Assembly: GCA_916610825.1 (NCBI GenBank)
Contig: OU744447.1
Coordinates: 28,904,561-28,968,560 of the forward strand
Length of the DNA stretch: 64,000 nt
Source of the DNA: Haliclystus octoradiatus
Taxonomy: Eukaryota; Cnidaria; Staurozoa; Stauromedusae; Haliclystidae
Direction: 5' to 3'
Shown here: positions 47,721-59,656 of the stretch, piece by piece
How the letters are laid out: each line of letters begins with the position of its first letter
Position numbering within the stretch: the first letter of the stretch is position 1
Position numbers and translations under genes: made by a program
Notes under the pieces: model-generated
The model's database searches: none
The model's input: the letters and a program-made list of their open reading frames with translations, nothing else
Told to the model about the DNA's origin: nothing

Positions 47721-48591
47721 TAGTTATTCATTCGAGGCAGGACATTTCAACACAAGTGGAGAGAATATGACAATAGAGTTTTTGATTTCATCAATTATAA
47801 TGCTAAAAAGCAATACTTAATTTAACATTCTGAAATACAATAGTATTATAATTTCTTATTCCAATTTATTAATATATATCTATTTACTTGTCTAATAAAC
47901 TCAAGTCTAATAAACCATCAGAATCAAACATGGTGCTGAAAATATTTCAATTCATGATTCGAAATTTCATGTTTACGAAATCAACACCATCAATGTCCAT
48001 TGCAATTTAATGTTAATGTACCTTTAATTATGTATATTACTTGTATTAAGATCAATTTCTTCATTAAAGATGTTTTTCTAAAAAAGGTATAGACTGGTAT
48101 AAAGAGTGGACTGTCACTTCATTGCTTGCTAGTCTTTATTCTTATATTATCAGCGTAGCAGAGCATCTTTATGTCATGAATAATTTGATGCCAGATTTTT
48201 CGAACTGAAATACCTCGATAATTGAATGATCCATTTACTAAGCGAAGTGTAAGCCAATTACTGATAGTAGGTCACGTCACTGCAGAACAAATCACATACA
48301 ACTGCTTTCAATAATCAAAGAATATATTAAAATGCACATTATTCGTTATAGATATAGGGTTTTCTATTGAATACTGAACTATGTTGTTAGGTAGAGGGGA
48401 ATTTTTAGGCATATGCGAGAACCTATTTATCAATATCAAAATTAAGTGTTACTGATTTTTATGATTTAGGGAATCCCATAGGAATACTGCGGGATCTGTT
48501 TTCCCAAACGTATTGCTATAATGGTGGTGGATATACATCATTTATACAGAAAACAGAAAACCTTCTTAGTTAAGATTGATGAACGTAACAG
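47721..48591. other. 3' flank of the giant repeat-protein gene
   Basis: It lies directly past the stop codon at 48592-48594 and should hold the 3' UTR. A minus-strand AATAAA at 48140-48135 is a possible polyadenylation signal. No other feature. Confidence 0.45.
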
Positions 48592-50633
48592 TTATACTGT
48601 AAGTGATATATACAAATTTGTAAACCTACGCATTGTTTTATTGTTCGCTGCTTCAAGAGTTCCATTAACCTTTGGTATTTTCGTTCTTTCAGTTTGAATA
48701 TGAACATGGACTTCTGGCTTCTCATCATCATCGTCATCTCTCGGAGTAGTGTTATCATGATGTTCTTGGCTTGATTCTTGAGGTATTGCTTGTTGCGATG
48801 GATATTTATCTTGATAATTGCCAGATTGATCTGGCATTGATGATGATGACGTTGCTGTTGTTGGTGGTGAATAATTACTGCCATCTTTGTCATCAAATAA
48901 TGACTGGACTGCTTGTGTCTGTTGTAATTCCTGGCTTTGTTGTTCATTGGTTGCGTCAAATGGTTGCATAAACATCCGCGACAACGAAGAATCTTGTCCT
49001 TCTTCATTTGCCTGTTGTTCACTCTCTTGTTGCTGTTGTTGCTCCTGTTGCTGCTGTTGTTGTTGCTGTTGTTCTTGTTGCCGTTGCTGCAATTGCTGCT
49101 GCTGTTGAAGTTGCTGCTGTAGCTGCTGTTGCTGTTCTGCTAATATCTCACTCAGTGAATTTTCTTCTTGCCTTTGAGCTGCCATATTGGAGTAACTACG
49201 AGATGGGAACGGGGGTTGCCTGTAGTTAGCAAGTTGATATTCATCCCCTCCATAATTGCGAGGATGTCCAAAAGACATTCTTCTCTCTTCTGCTTCATGA
49301 TGAACATCCATTTGAGGTGCATATGCATTTTGATTATATGATGTTTGAGGCTGTTCCCTTGCTTTTGTTGGTATCGTGTAATATGAGTTTGTATCTTGCT
49401 GGATTGGTTTCCCTGACACTTCTGGATACATATCTTGAAAAGTTGGTTTCCTGTTTTGGTGAATAATGCCTCTCGAGAGTGAAGCAAGACTATGTCCCTG
49501 GTAACCAGGTCTGCCAGCTCTAGTCATGTATTGTTGTAATTGTGAAGAACCAAAACTTCGGCTACTAGGTTGTATCACCATAGGTGACTGACCAATTTGT
49601 TGAACCTGTTGTGAAGAGTAGCCTTGGTTACCAAACCCCCCGTATGAGTTAGGATATGACTGTTGATGTCTTCTCAATAACCCGTTGTGTCTTTCAAACG
49701 ACGGCTTCCTTGACTTTGACAATACGTATTGACTTAATGGCATTACTCTATTGGATGTTACAGGGGATTGCATGAATGGTGAATTTGATTGTCTTTGCGA
49801 CTTGACAACGTCTTTGGGGTTTTCATCAGGTAAAGGACCCGGGAAAACATCAAAAGATTTACTATTGAGTCCGAGAATGTTCTTTGCTTGTGAGCCTATT
49901 ACTTGCTTAATCAAGTTAGCAATTGGGTTTTGTTTTTTACCCACTGTTCCTCTAGGATACAGCGGTGAAAACATGATCTGTCTTTTTTGAACTTTTTGTA
50001 GAACATCCCCCTTTGTACCAACAGTGTCCACAGTAGCTATTTTACTGCGCTTTGGAAACATACCTAGATAAAGCTCTGCCCTTTCAGGAATAGTTGTACC
50101 TCCTAATTGGCTACCCTTCGCCGATCTCACTTTCAGGACATGTTCCTTGTCTTTTGTATGGGTTGGTGCTCCCATGGTCTGTAATTTGTTAACTTTCTCC
50201 TTCTTTTGGATTAATGGTGTCGTAAATTGATGAACTGGAGTCATAATGGTTGACATTCCAAGCAGCTGACGCTTTGCTTTAAGTGATCCTACTTTGTCTC
50301 TCTTTTCTGTTTCTATGTGAACACTGATACGAGGTTTCTCATCCTCGTTTCGAGATCCAACTTTTGAATATATATTATTATTGTTAGTGTCTTGCTCTTG
50401 ATTATTATTAAAAGGTTGATAAATATTTCTGTTTACATTATTTGGATAGTCGTATGGATTTAGCTGCCGACGTACTCGGTGGCTAATAGTGTTTCGTTTA
50501 GTTGTTTCAATATGAACGCTAACATGTGGTCCTTGATTTTCGACTGGTTTACGATAATATTGTAGTGGATTATAATAAGGATTAAAGCGCTGTGTTAGAG
50601 GCTCGGCCTCAGACTGCTCTGTCCGAGGCCGCC
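48592..50633 (-). CDS. Giant repeat-protein gene, last exon (Gln-rich C-terminus)
   Basis: The open frame runs from acceptor ttttttattctag (AG at 50635-50634) to the stop at 48592, 680 codons. It joins the 9-kb exon in phase 1. It carries three related segments of the form V-(S/H)-V-H-I-(E/Q)-T (HVSVHIETTKR, RISVHIETEKR, EVHVHIQTERT), and three dibasic sites followed by Gln (RVRR|QLNP, KAKR|QLLG, VQKR|QIMF). The middle is Gln/Ser/Tyr-rich, with a poly-Q tract near 49020-49135 (EQQQQLQQQLQQQ and on). An acidic DDDDDEKPE stretch precedes the last VHVHI. The heptad arrays and Gly blocks of the upstream exons are absent, so this is a distinct C-terminal region, probably released by cleavage. It could alternatively be read as a separate gene starting at the ATG at 50256; the shared motifs and open frame upstream argue against that. 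Confidence 0.72.
49020..49135 (-). repeat. Poly-glutamine tract
   Basis: Near-continuous CAG/CAA codons, interrupted by Leu, Arg and Glu, in the last exon of the giant gene. It is an imperfect trinucleotide repeat and likely length-polymorphic. Confidence 0.9.
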
Positions 50634-50665
50634 CTAGAATAAAAAAGGACTCTGTTGTCCCATAC
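50634..50665 (-). other. Putative 32-nt intron or reading-frame shift
   Basis: The long frame stops at a TAG (50636-50634) that is also the end of a strong acceptor-like tract, cctttttttattctag in type. An upstream donor GACG|GTATGG gives an intron of only 32 nt that joins the frames in phase. Most animal introns are longer than this. The alternative is a one-base length error or change in the A6 run at 50641-50646. Either way the downstream frame belongs to the same protein. Confidence 0.5.
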
Positions 50666-53600
50666 CGTCTGCCAATGGCTCTTGACGTTTGTCCTTTGTG
50701 GACCTCTTTCCAACAACATCAACATTAACAGTTGTCTTATGATGTCTCTTTTCTTGCATGTAGGGACTCCCCATTCCTATTCCTCTGTAATAATCTCCTT
50801 CTGGTCTCATTTGTCCACCATATTGATCTGGTGTTGGGAAATTAAAAGGAGCCTGTCTTTTTGTTTTGATGTGGCTCTTGCTTTTTTGTTTGATACGTCG
50901 AGCAAGGGCTTTTAGTGGCTTCTCAATGCTTTTTCGTTTACTTTTAACAGACGATTCTGATTCTTGAGATACTGAATTTCTTCCAAACGTAGCATGTGAA
51001 TCTTCAAACGGTGCGTGGCTTCCAAAAGCACCCATTTCTGCGTGATCGGCTCCACCAGCTCCTTCCATTGATTCTTGACCACCTCCAAAACTTTCAGTAC
51101 CTGCCCCTGCAAATGATCCACCACCCATTCCATTTGGATAGCTTTCAGCTCCACCTTCTTGTCCCCCAGCTCCTGCAAATGCATTCTGTTCATAATTAGC
51201 AACTGTTGGTGTAGCACTGTGTCCTTCAGCATGGCTTTCATATCCCCCTATTGCTGATTCATGTCCATATTGCTCGAGCATTCCATTGCCATGACCTCCT
51301 CCACCAAGACCTTCGCCTCCAGTGTGACCATACTCTGTTCCACCGTGCTCTTCTTCTTGTGGTGCATGGAAGAATCCCATACCACCCTGGTACATAAATT
51401 TATGTTCTGGTACACCAACGTATGTTCCTGCGTTAGACACCATAGATCCAAGATGCGTCAACCTTGCTGCGGGATGCATGATGAACGTATCGTGAGATTT
51501 CAATATAGGTTGGCTGACAGCTGGTGGCGGCTGATGGAATACGAGTGGAGGCTGATGATAGACAACTGCTGGACGATGAACAATGACTGGAGGTTGATGG
51601 TAAATAATAGGTGGCCTGCGTATAACCAACGGTGGTCTGTGAACAATGATAGGAGGACGATGATATATCTCAGGTGGGGGATGATAAATAACAGGTGGAC
51701 GCTTAACAATGATATCATTCTTTTTTGTTGCCTTTACTGTCTTTGAATTGCCTTTCTTCTTCAAACTTGATTTCTTTGTTCCGTTAACTTTTGTTGTTGT
51801 GTTTGATGATTCTTTTAAAGATCGAGTGACTATGTGATGAAGTGAATGCTTCCTAGAATGTTTACGTGATTTCAATTTCTTCTGATGTGTTTCAACGTCC
51901 GATTTTCCATATGCTTGACCAGCAGATGGTTCTACTGAGGTTTCTGATGCTAAGGTTGCCGAGGTGTCCTCTGAAGCAATAGGGGCTGATACTGGTGGAG
52001 AACCTTGTGCTGTTTGAGGCAAAACAGCAGAAGGGCCCATAATTGAGTCAGATGCTGATTGATCTTGCGAATTTTCTTCAGAAAGATGATCTAGCCCATC
52101 TCCAATAGCAGCAGATCCTGCAGCCGCTGCTGCAGTGCTAAACCCTGCTCCTTCCGGAAGCTGTTCCTGTAAACCTTGCTCACCAATTCCAGCAATATTA
52201 TTCACACCACCATAACCAGACATACCACCCACATTATTGGCACCTCCAATACCATTCATGACACCCATGCCATTCATGTTACTGATGCCATTCATGTTGC
52301 CGATGCCGTTCATATTACCGATGCCATTCATACCACTGTACCCATTCATACCAGCCATATTTGCTGCAGCAGGAAAGTGTTCCTGTCCAGGATATGGGAA
52401 TGCTCCATCGGAATTTATGCCAGCAATTGGAGCTGAACCCAAGCTGTGATAGTCAAATGATTGACTCTGCATTGATTGACCTTGCTGCAGTGGCAAACCG
52501 GACGGGACTCCACCAGTGTTTACTTGCTCGCCTGTATTTTCCTCCTCGCCCAATCCGGTAGTATGCTCCTGAGTCACAACAGGTGTGTGAATAACGCCAC
52601 CTGTATGTTGAACATGACTACCAATGTGTTGGTAAGTTGGTCGTTTGAGATAGGTATCATGTGAATGCATAATTGGCTGATGCACTTTAGGAGAGGGAGT
52701 GTAGAATACAACTGGTGGTTGATGGTACACAACAGCTGGTCTATGGACAACGACATCGGGCCTATGTACGACTATAGAGGGCCTATGTATTACAACGTCT
52801 GGACGATGTACTACCAAAGCAGCTCTGTGATATATTTCAGGAGGAGGATGGTAAACGATTGGTGGTCTGAAAACAACAACTCTGTGTTTCTTTGTACCAG
52901 TTTCATGATGTGTCTTGCCTTTTTCTTTTTCGTAGATTGATCTTTTAGATGTGACTTTCGCATGTTTTGGAACCTTTGATTTTCCAAATGCATGCCCATC
53001 TTCAAAGTCACCATGACCTCCACCATGTCCACCACCTTCACCTCCTCCAAATCCGTGGCCTCCGCCAAAACCACCACCGTGTCCACCACCTTCTCCTCCA
53101 CCAAAACCATGACCACCTCCAAAGCCTCCACCATGTCCTTCTCCACCACCCCAGCTATGTCCTCCTCCTCCTCCAATTCCTTCCAGACCACCTAAATCAT
53201 GACCAATACCATGGTCACTACCAAATTCATCGTGATTTCCCCCAAAGTCATCATGTGAATGCACTTGATCATGATGTGCAATATCATGCTGCTCATAATA
53301 TCCGCCATGCCCAGTAGTACCTCCATGGCCTCCACCGAAACCTCCACCACCTCCACCACCTCCACCGCCTCCACCGCCTCCACCATGTTCAATTTGAGAA
53401 CCGACTTGATGTGGCTCATTTTTTGTAACATACATGTCATGAGACACAACATGTGGTCTATGTACAACTGGTGCAGGTTGATGAAAAACAACAGGTGGTT
53501 GATGGTAGATGACAGCAGGTCGATGTACAAGCACAGGGGGTTGATGAATCACAACTGATGGTCTATGAATTACAATATCAGGCCTATGTACAATGATATC

Positions 53601-56600
53601 TGGCCTGTGGTACAACTCTGGTCTAGGATGAAATATGATATCAGGTCTTTGAACGACAATACTCTGTTCACCAGCATGTGTATGATGATGATCATTGTGA
53701 TGTTCCCACGTATTTCCGTCTCCGTGTCCCCAATCATGTCCATCCCAGTCCTCAACATGTCCTTCATCTCCATGACCTCCCCCATGACCACCTCCGTGTC
53801 CACCACCATATCCTCCTCCATGTCCACCACCACCACCTCCAAATCCACCAAAACCATGTCCAAATAATCCGCCATGGCCACCTCCAAATCCACCTCCGTG
53901 ACCTCCTCCAAATCCTCCACCAAATCCTCCACCGAATCCTCCTCCTCCGTGACCACCTCCAAATCCTCCTCCATGGCCACCGCCATATCCTCCTCCATGG
54001 CCACCACCAAATCCTCCAAATCCACCAAATCCTCCGCTGTCACCACTGTCTCCATGGCCTCCAAAGTCGCCACCTTCTGAGAAACCACCTACTGAATGTT
54101 TTTTGGTTCCAGACTCATGCTTGGTCTTTTCTTCTTTTACAATTTCATCTTTTCTTGTCCCTTTTACATGATGTGCATGTTTGTGGTGATGTTTTGGGAC
54201 TTTCGATTTCATAAATCCATGTGGTAATCCAGTTCCAGTTGAAATAGGGGATCCACCTGCTGCATGACCATAGGAAGTTGGATATCCAACAGGACCCTGA
54301 TATCCTCCATAATATGAAGGATGAGAATCACTTGGAACACCAATACTTTCACCATCTAAGAAACCATCAGCACCTTGATTTAAGCCAGCTTCGTGAACCC
54401 CTGGAGTTAATCCAATATCATGACCTCCTTGATTAAAGCCCATATCATGCACTCCTTGATTTAAACTAATATCGTGAAGACCTTGATTAAAACCGATGCT
54501 TGACGCGCCATTAGAAACATGTCCGTACGATTGTCCCCCATATCCATAACCATTTGATTCCCCGGATAGACCAGAGTTGACATAACCAGCACTTGGTGAT
54601 GCACCTGCCTCGTTTAAGGCGAGGGGTATTCCTGCGTTGTGGTTGTATCCTGAACCATAGTTTGCCTCTCCTCCACAACCTTCCCCACCTGAATATTCAC
54701 AACCAGCATAGTTTACATGCGATCCCATGTGAACGGGTACTTGTTGATTTACATACATATCGTGTGATTGTGCCATTGGCTGATGCACAATTGGATTTGG
54801 TTGATTGAATACAATTGGAGGTTGATGGTAGACAACATCTGGTTTTCTTACAACAACTGATGGACGATGAACAACAATAGGTGGTCTATGAATTACAATA
54901 TCAGGACGATGAACAACGACTGGTGGTCGATGATAGACTTCTGGACGTTGATGAAATACTACATCGGGTCGATGATAAACCTGTATATGATGCTTTTTAC
55001 CATCCTTGGTTTTGTTCGATGTATGAGTAGAGTTACTTTTACTAGTTTTATTTACTGGTTCTTTGGTCGCAGATCTTCTCTTCCTGATCTCTTTAACCAT
55101 TGATTTCAACGTCTTCTTGATTGGAGAAGCTTCTACAGTCTTGTTTTCTCCCTTTTCAGACATCTTAAGAAGTGTTGCGGATTTCTTTGCAGGTTGTGCA
55201 GTTGATTCGTTGACTGTTGTATTTGCTTTTTCTACATGTGATTTTCCCCAAGCACTACCCCCATGTCCACCTCCTCCATAACCTCCACCTCCTCCACCCC
55301 CACCATACCCTCCACCTCCATGCCCACCTCCGAATCCACCCATTCCAAACCCACCACTGTGTCCTCCACCAAACCCACCACCATGACCACCTCCCATGCC
55401 TCCACCATGATGTCCACCTCCTCCCCATCCTCCTCCACCTCCACCGTAACCTCCGCCGTAACCTCCACCCTCATGTCCACCTCCCCAACCACCTCCACCA
55501 CCTCCATAATCACCACCTCCACCTCCATATCCTCCACCACCATGTCCTCCTCCCCATCCACCTCCATGACCACCACCGTGATGAGCAAGGTCATGTCCTT
55601 CATAGTATCCTCCATGAGTAGTAGTACCACCATGGCCTCCACCGTATCCTCCTCCTCCGTATCCACCTCCACCTCCATCGCCTCCATGTGATATCTGTGA
55701 TCCCACTTGATGAGGCTCGTTATGTGTTACATACATATCATGTGAAACAACATGCGGTCGATGTACAACAGGTGCAGGTTGATGAAAAACAACTGGTGGC
55801 TGATGAAGAACAACGGCTGGTCTATGAACCAAAACAGGTGGTTGATGAATTACTACTGATGGTCGATGGATGACGATGTCAGGCCTATGAACAACAATAT
55901 CAGGTCGATGATACATTTCGGGTCGAGGATGGAAAACAATGTCTGGTCGATATAAGACAATATGCTGGTTTCCACCATGATGATGTTCATGATCGTTGTG
56001 ATGTTCCCAGGTGTTACCATGTCCATGACCCCAATTATCATGATCCCAATCAGAGTCGAAATGATCACCGCCCCCACCACCGCCTCCGCCGTAGCCTCCA
56101 TATCCACCTCCTCCACCGCCATGACCTCCACCTCCCCATCCACCACCTCCATGACCACCGCCTCCCCATCCACCACCACCATGACCACCACCTCCCCATC
56201 CACCACCGCCGTGGCCTCCTCCGCCATAGCCTCCAATTCCTCCTCCCCATCCACCACCTCCGTGACCACCACCTCCCCAACTACTGCCTCCAAATCCTCC
56301 CCCTCCATGATGCCCACCCCCTCCTCCAATTCCTCCGAAATGGTCACCACCATAATCTCCACCTCCCATTCCACCACCATATCCACCACCATGTCCACCA
56401 CCAAATCCACCACCCCCTCCTCCATATCCCCCAAAGGAGTGTTTCTTTGCGCTATTCTCATGCTGAACTTGTTCCTTGTGCAGTACTTTCGGTACTGTTT
56501 TCTCGATGTTGGATTTTAATGTAAGTGGTACTTCTTTTTTCTTCGATTTCTTAGGTAATTTGGATTTTGTTACTGCAAATTCACCACTCGATTGCTGAGC

Positions 56601-59600
56601 TGACAAATGATCGCTACCGGGTAATGCATTTTGGCCATCTTGGAAGACTGGAGCCACTGGACCAAGTTCACCAGCAGTATGTGCAGCATCCTGACTTGTA
56701 TCATCGGATGTTTGAATTACATTACTCTGAACATGATCAATCATATTGTTATTTGCGTCTGCACCGTCTGCAGTCATTTGACCTTGCATGGCTTCTTGTC
56801 CCTGAAGGATTCCTTCTCCAGCAGTTGTTTGTTGTACGCCAGGCTGAAAGCCAGGTTGAAACCCAGTTTGCAATCCTGGAATTGCTCCTTCAAAATTGTT
56901 CATACCTCCAGTATTACCATAATTTCCACGTTGCATAAAGCCACCTCCTGGAAAACTTTCTTGCTGCTCAGAAGCACCAGGATAGTAACCAGCGTGCTCT
57001 TGATATCCATCTCCTGAATGTTGAAGGTGAGAACCAGCACGCATAGGAACCAACTGGTTGAAGTACATGTCATGAGATATTGCCCGAGGTTGATGAACAA
57101 TAGGATCAGGCTGGTTGAAGACAACAGGGGGCTGATGATAGACAACATCAGGTCTATGAACAACGACTGGGGGTCGGCGGACAACAATTGATGGTCGATG
57201 AATAACAACATCTGGTCTATGATAGATTACATCAGGTCTGTGATATACTTCTGGCCTTTGATGATAAATGATGTCTGGTCGAGAAACGACAACTTGATGC
57301 TTCTTGTGTGACTTCTTTTTCTTCTTACTTGGCTTTGTTTCTAGCGTTGCACGTACATCACGTACGTGATCTGCATTGCTTGGAACTCTGGTTCTTTTGA
57401 ATGCTGCTGGTAATGCTCTTCCTTCGTGTTCAGGACTGTTCGGTGCAAATTGAGCTTCAGATGGTCCAACTTGTGGATGATAAGCCTCTCCTTGTCCTCC
57501 CATATCTGGTATATGACCAACTGGAGATCCGTCTCCCATTGATTCCCCGTGAAATCCGTTGCCATGGAACTCATGAAAATCACCACCATTTTGAGGGAAT
57601 TCTGGTCCATTACGAAATTCATTATGGAAAGAGCTATGGATGTCTCCGGCACCTTGAATCTGGTGCGAATCATATTCCATACCATGACCTTCCATTCCTT
57701 GGCTTCCAAAATGAGAAGCAGCTTCATGTTCATTGAAATGCTGCTCCTCACCATGATGTTGTTCTGGATAATGTTCCATGCCATGTTCTTGTTCATTCAT
57801 GGGTTCTTCAAAGTTTTGTTTATGCATCCAGGGCATATTAGAAACGGACATGAAGGGCTCCCCTCCACTGCTAGGGGCAGCGTAAGGAACAGATGATTGA
57901 CCAAATTCGTGGTAGCCAACAGCCGGTGCAGGACCATACCCTGTGGGACCGTAGAAGGGAGAGTGTGGATAATTAATAACAGGTCCATGAGGGACACCCA
58001 CATAACTACCCACTTTATTAACTACGGAACCCATATGTGTATATAAAGCACTTGGTCGCATGCTGAAAGTGTCATGTGAAACGAGCATTGGTTGTTGGAC
58101 TGCTGGAGGTGGTTGATGGAAGACCAAAGGTGGTTGGTGATACACCACTGCTGGTCTATGAACAATTACTGGTGGCTGATGGTAAATGATAGATGGTCTG
58201 TGGATTAATAATGGTGGTCGATGAACAACAATGTCTGGTCGATGGTAAATTTCAGGCGGTGGATGATAGATAATAGGGGGGCGACTAACAACAACGTCTT
58301 TTTTCTTTTTTGTTCCTGATTTAAAGTCTGTACCGTTCTTAAGTAATGTGGCATTACTTGAGGACTCATTTAATGTCAAATGATGATCTTCTTTGCTGAT
58401 TGTTGGTGATAGTGTGCTACTGTTGTTGATTTTGGTTCTATTATCGGTTGTGTTAGTTACATTTGTCACAGTCAAAGTATGGTTGGCTGTTTCATTAGTG
58501 TCTCTCCTTGTGCGTCCTGTCTCACCAATGACCTTATTTTCTGCAATGGACCTCGACGTCATTATGTTGTGCTTATTTGTGTTGTCCTTTTTAGATGACT
58601 CTACAGTTGTTTCTATTTCGTTGTTATTATCACATACACAATCTTTCTTCCCAGAACAACCACATGATGTACGATGCACATGGGGAACAACATGGTAATC
58701 ATGAACATGATGAGTTATAATACGATGATGATGGATTATGGGATGCACTATAATTGGTGATTGATGTACGATATAATCTGGCTTATGAACAACAACCGGT
58801 GCCTGGTGATAAATAACTGGTCTTTGATGGACTACAATTGGTGCACGGTGGAGGACTATATCAGGACGATGGACAACGTCTGGTTCTTGATGGAACACTA
58901 AAGGTGGTCGATGGTAGACTGAATGCATACCGTCGCCTTGCACTACATCACCGTGTCCTTCTACATCTCCATGATAACCACCCTCTGCAACTCCAGCTAC
59001 TCCGTGATTGTCTGATATACCTCCACCTACAAATCCTCCTCCTCGGAACTCATCACCTCCGATCACACCTTCATTGGAATATCCGCCCCCAATAGCGCCT
59101 CCACCAACTCCGCCCCCGTTAGAATATCCACCTCCAATTACACCTCCATGAAAATCCTCTGTGACTAAACCCCCACCATTCAAGTGTCCAGCTCCTCCGT
59201 TATCAAATATGTTCATGTCTCCATGACCAAATTCATTGCCATTGACTCCAATATCACCACCTACAAATCCTGTGGAATGGGTATCTGCTCCAACTATACC
59301 ACTGACATGAGCACTATCAATATTGTCAATGTGGGCGTCGCTGTTGAAACCTTCTACTTGACCAAAATCGTCCTGGTCGCCTCCACATGAGTCCACACAA
59401 TCTATCATGTGCTTTTTACTCCCATTGGATCTCTGTTTTTGTTTATGGTGATGGACTACTTTGGATTTAATAGAAGCATGTGGATCATTTGTCTCCCTAC
59501 TTTCTGTTCCCTTTAAATTGTCGTTCATATCGACTCCAACTAACCCAGGGGTTAATGGGTGTAAGGGGTATGGTAGGCGACCCGGACTGTTGGCTTCCAC

Positions 59601-59656
59601 GACTTTTTCATGAATTGAGCGTGATGCAATAGAGGATAACTCACGTTGTTGTTCTC
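50666..59656 (-). CDS. Giant Gly/His/Pro-rich repeat-protein gene, central 9-kb exon
   Basis: About 2,997 codons with no intron. It starts after acceptor accttgtag (AG at 59658-59657) in phase 1, matching the donor of the exon to the right. It contains eight array modules (positions listed as repeats). A typical module has a basic stretch introduced by a K-S-x-V-P motif (TKSKLPKKSKKK, MKSKVPKHHHKH), then about ten heptads of type V-V-H-R-P-D-I or V-Y-H-Q-P-P-V, then SHD(T/M)(F/Y) and a GS-x-(I/V) ending. Linkers between modules are glycine-rich (GGHGGGGWGGG), Asn/Met/Gly repeats or acidic-polar. The first module is divergent and ends in a Cys cluster (TSCGCSGKKDCVCD). Near the C-terminal end are KTKR|QAPF and KDKR|QEPL. 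The strand periodicity suggests a beta-rich fibrous array; His could bind metal. I infer an extracellular structural or adhesive protein. No known family recognised. Confidence 0.85.
51480..51716 (-). repeat. Heptad His-Pro array module 10 (last)
   Basis: Reads RPPVIYHPPPEIYHRPPIIV and on to VSQPILKSHDTFIMHP. Closest by eye to modules 1, 2 and 4. Confidence 0.9.
52190..52345 (-). repeat. Asn-Met-Asn-Gly-Ile/Met-Gly coding minisatellite
   Basis: Repeated NMNGIGNMNGIS-type units between modules 9 and 10, coded by degenerate 15-18-base repeats around ccattcat on the plus strand. Confidence 0.8.
52645..52887 (-). repeat. Heptad His-Pro array module 9
   Basis: Reads RPPIVYHPPPEIYHRAALVV and on to KVHQPIMHSHDTYLKRP. 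Confidence 0.9.
53428..53670 (-). repeat. Heptad His-Pro array module 8
   Basis: Reads RPDIIFHPRPELYHRPDIIV and on to VVHRPHVVSHDMYVTKNEP. Nearly identical to module 6. Confidence 0.92.
54365..54510 (-). repeat. Decapeptide coding repeat N-Q-G-x-H-D
   Basis: About five units of type FNQGLHDISL, LNQGVHDMGF, FNQGGHDIGL in the linker between modules 7 and 8; unit length 30 bases with point differences. Confidence 0.85.
54748..54990 (-). repeat. Heptad His-Pro array module 7
   Basis: Reads RPDVVFHQRPEVYHRPPVVV and on to FNQPNPIVHQPMAQSHDMY. Pairs with module 5 (shared FNQP, PIVHQP, SHDMY-x-NQ-x-VP). Confidence 0.92.
55725..55968 (-). repeat. Heptad His-Pro array module 6
   Basis: Reads RPDIVFHPRPEMYHRPDIVV and on to VVHRPHVVSHDMYVTHNEP. 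Nearly identical to module 8, including flanks (GNTWEHHND before, HGGYYE after). Confidence 0.92.
57062..57298 (-). repeat. Heptad His-Pro array module 5
   Basis: Reads RPDIIYHQRPEVYHRPDVIY and on to FNQPDPIVHQPRAISHDMY. Pairs with module 7. Confidence 0.92.
58067..58302 (-). repeat. Heptad His-Pro array module 4
   Basis: Reads RPPIIYHPPPEIYHRPDIVV and on to VQQPMLVSHDTFSMRP. Confidence 0.92.
58640..58925 (-). repeat. Divergent His-Pro array module 3 with Cys cluster
   Basis: Begins YHRPPLVFHQEPDVVHRPDI. It changes to HHHRIITHHVHDYHVVPHVH and ends in CGCSGKKDCVC. It lacks the SHDTF box, so it is the odd one among ten modules. Confidence 0.85.

Noticed and set aside
50254-50256. ATG at 50256 as the start of an independent 554-residue gene
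   Set aside because: The frame is open upstream to the acceptor at 50634, and the upstream part carries the same VHIET and KR-Q motifs.
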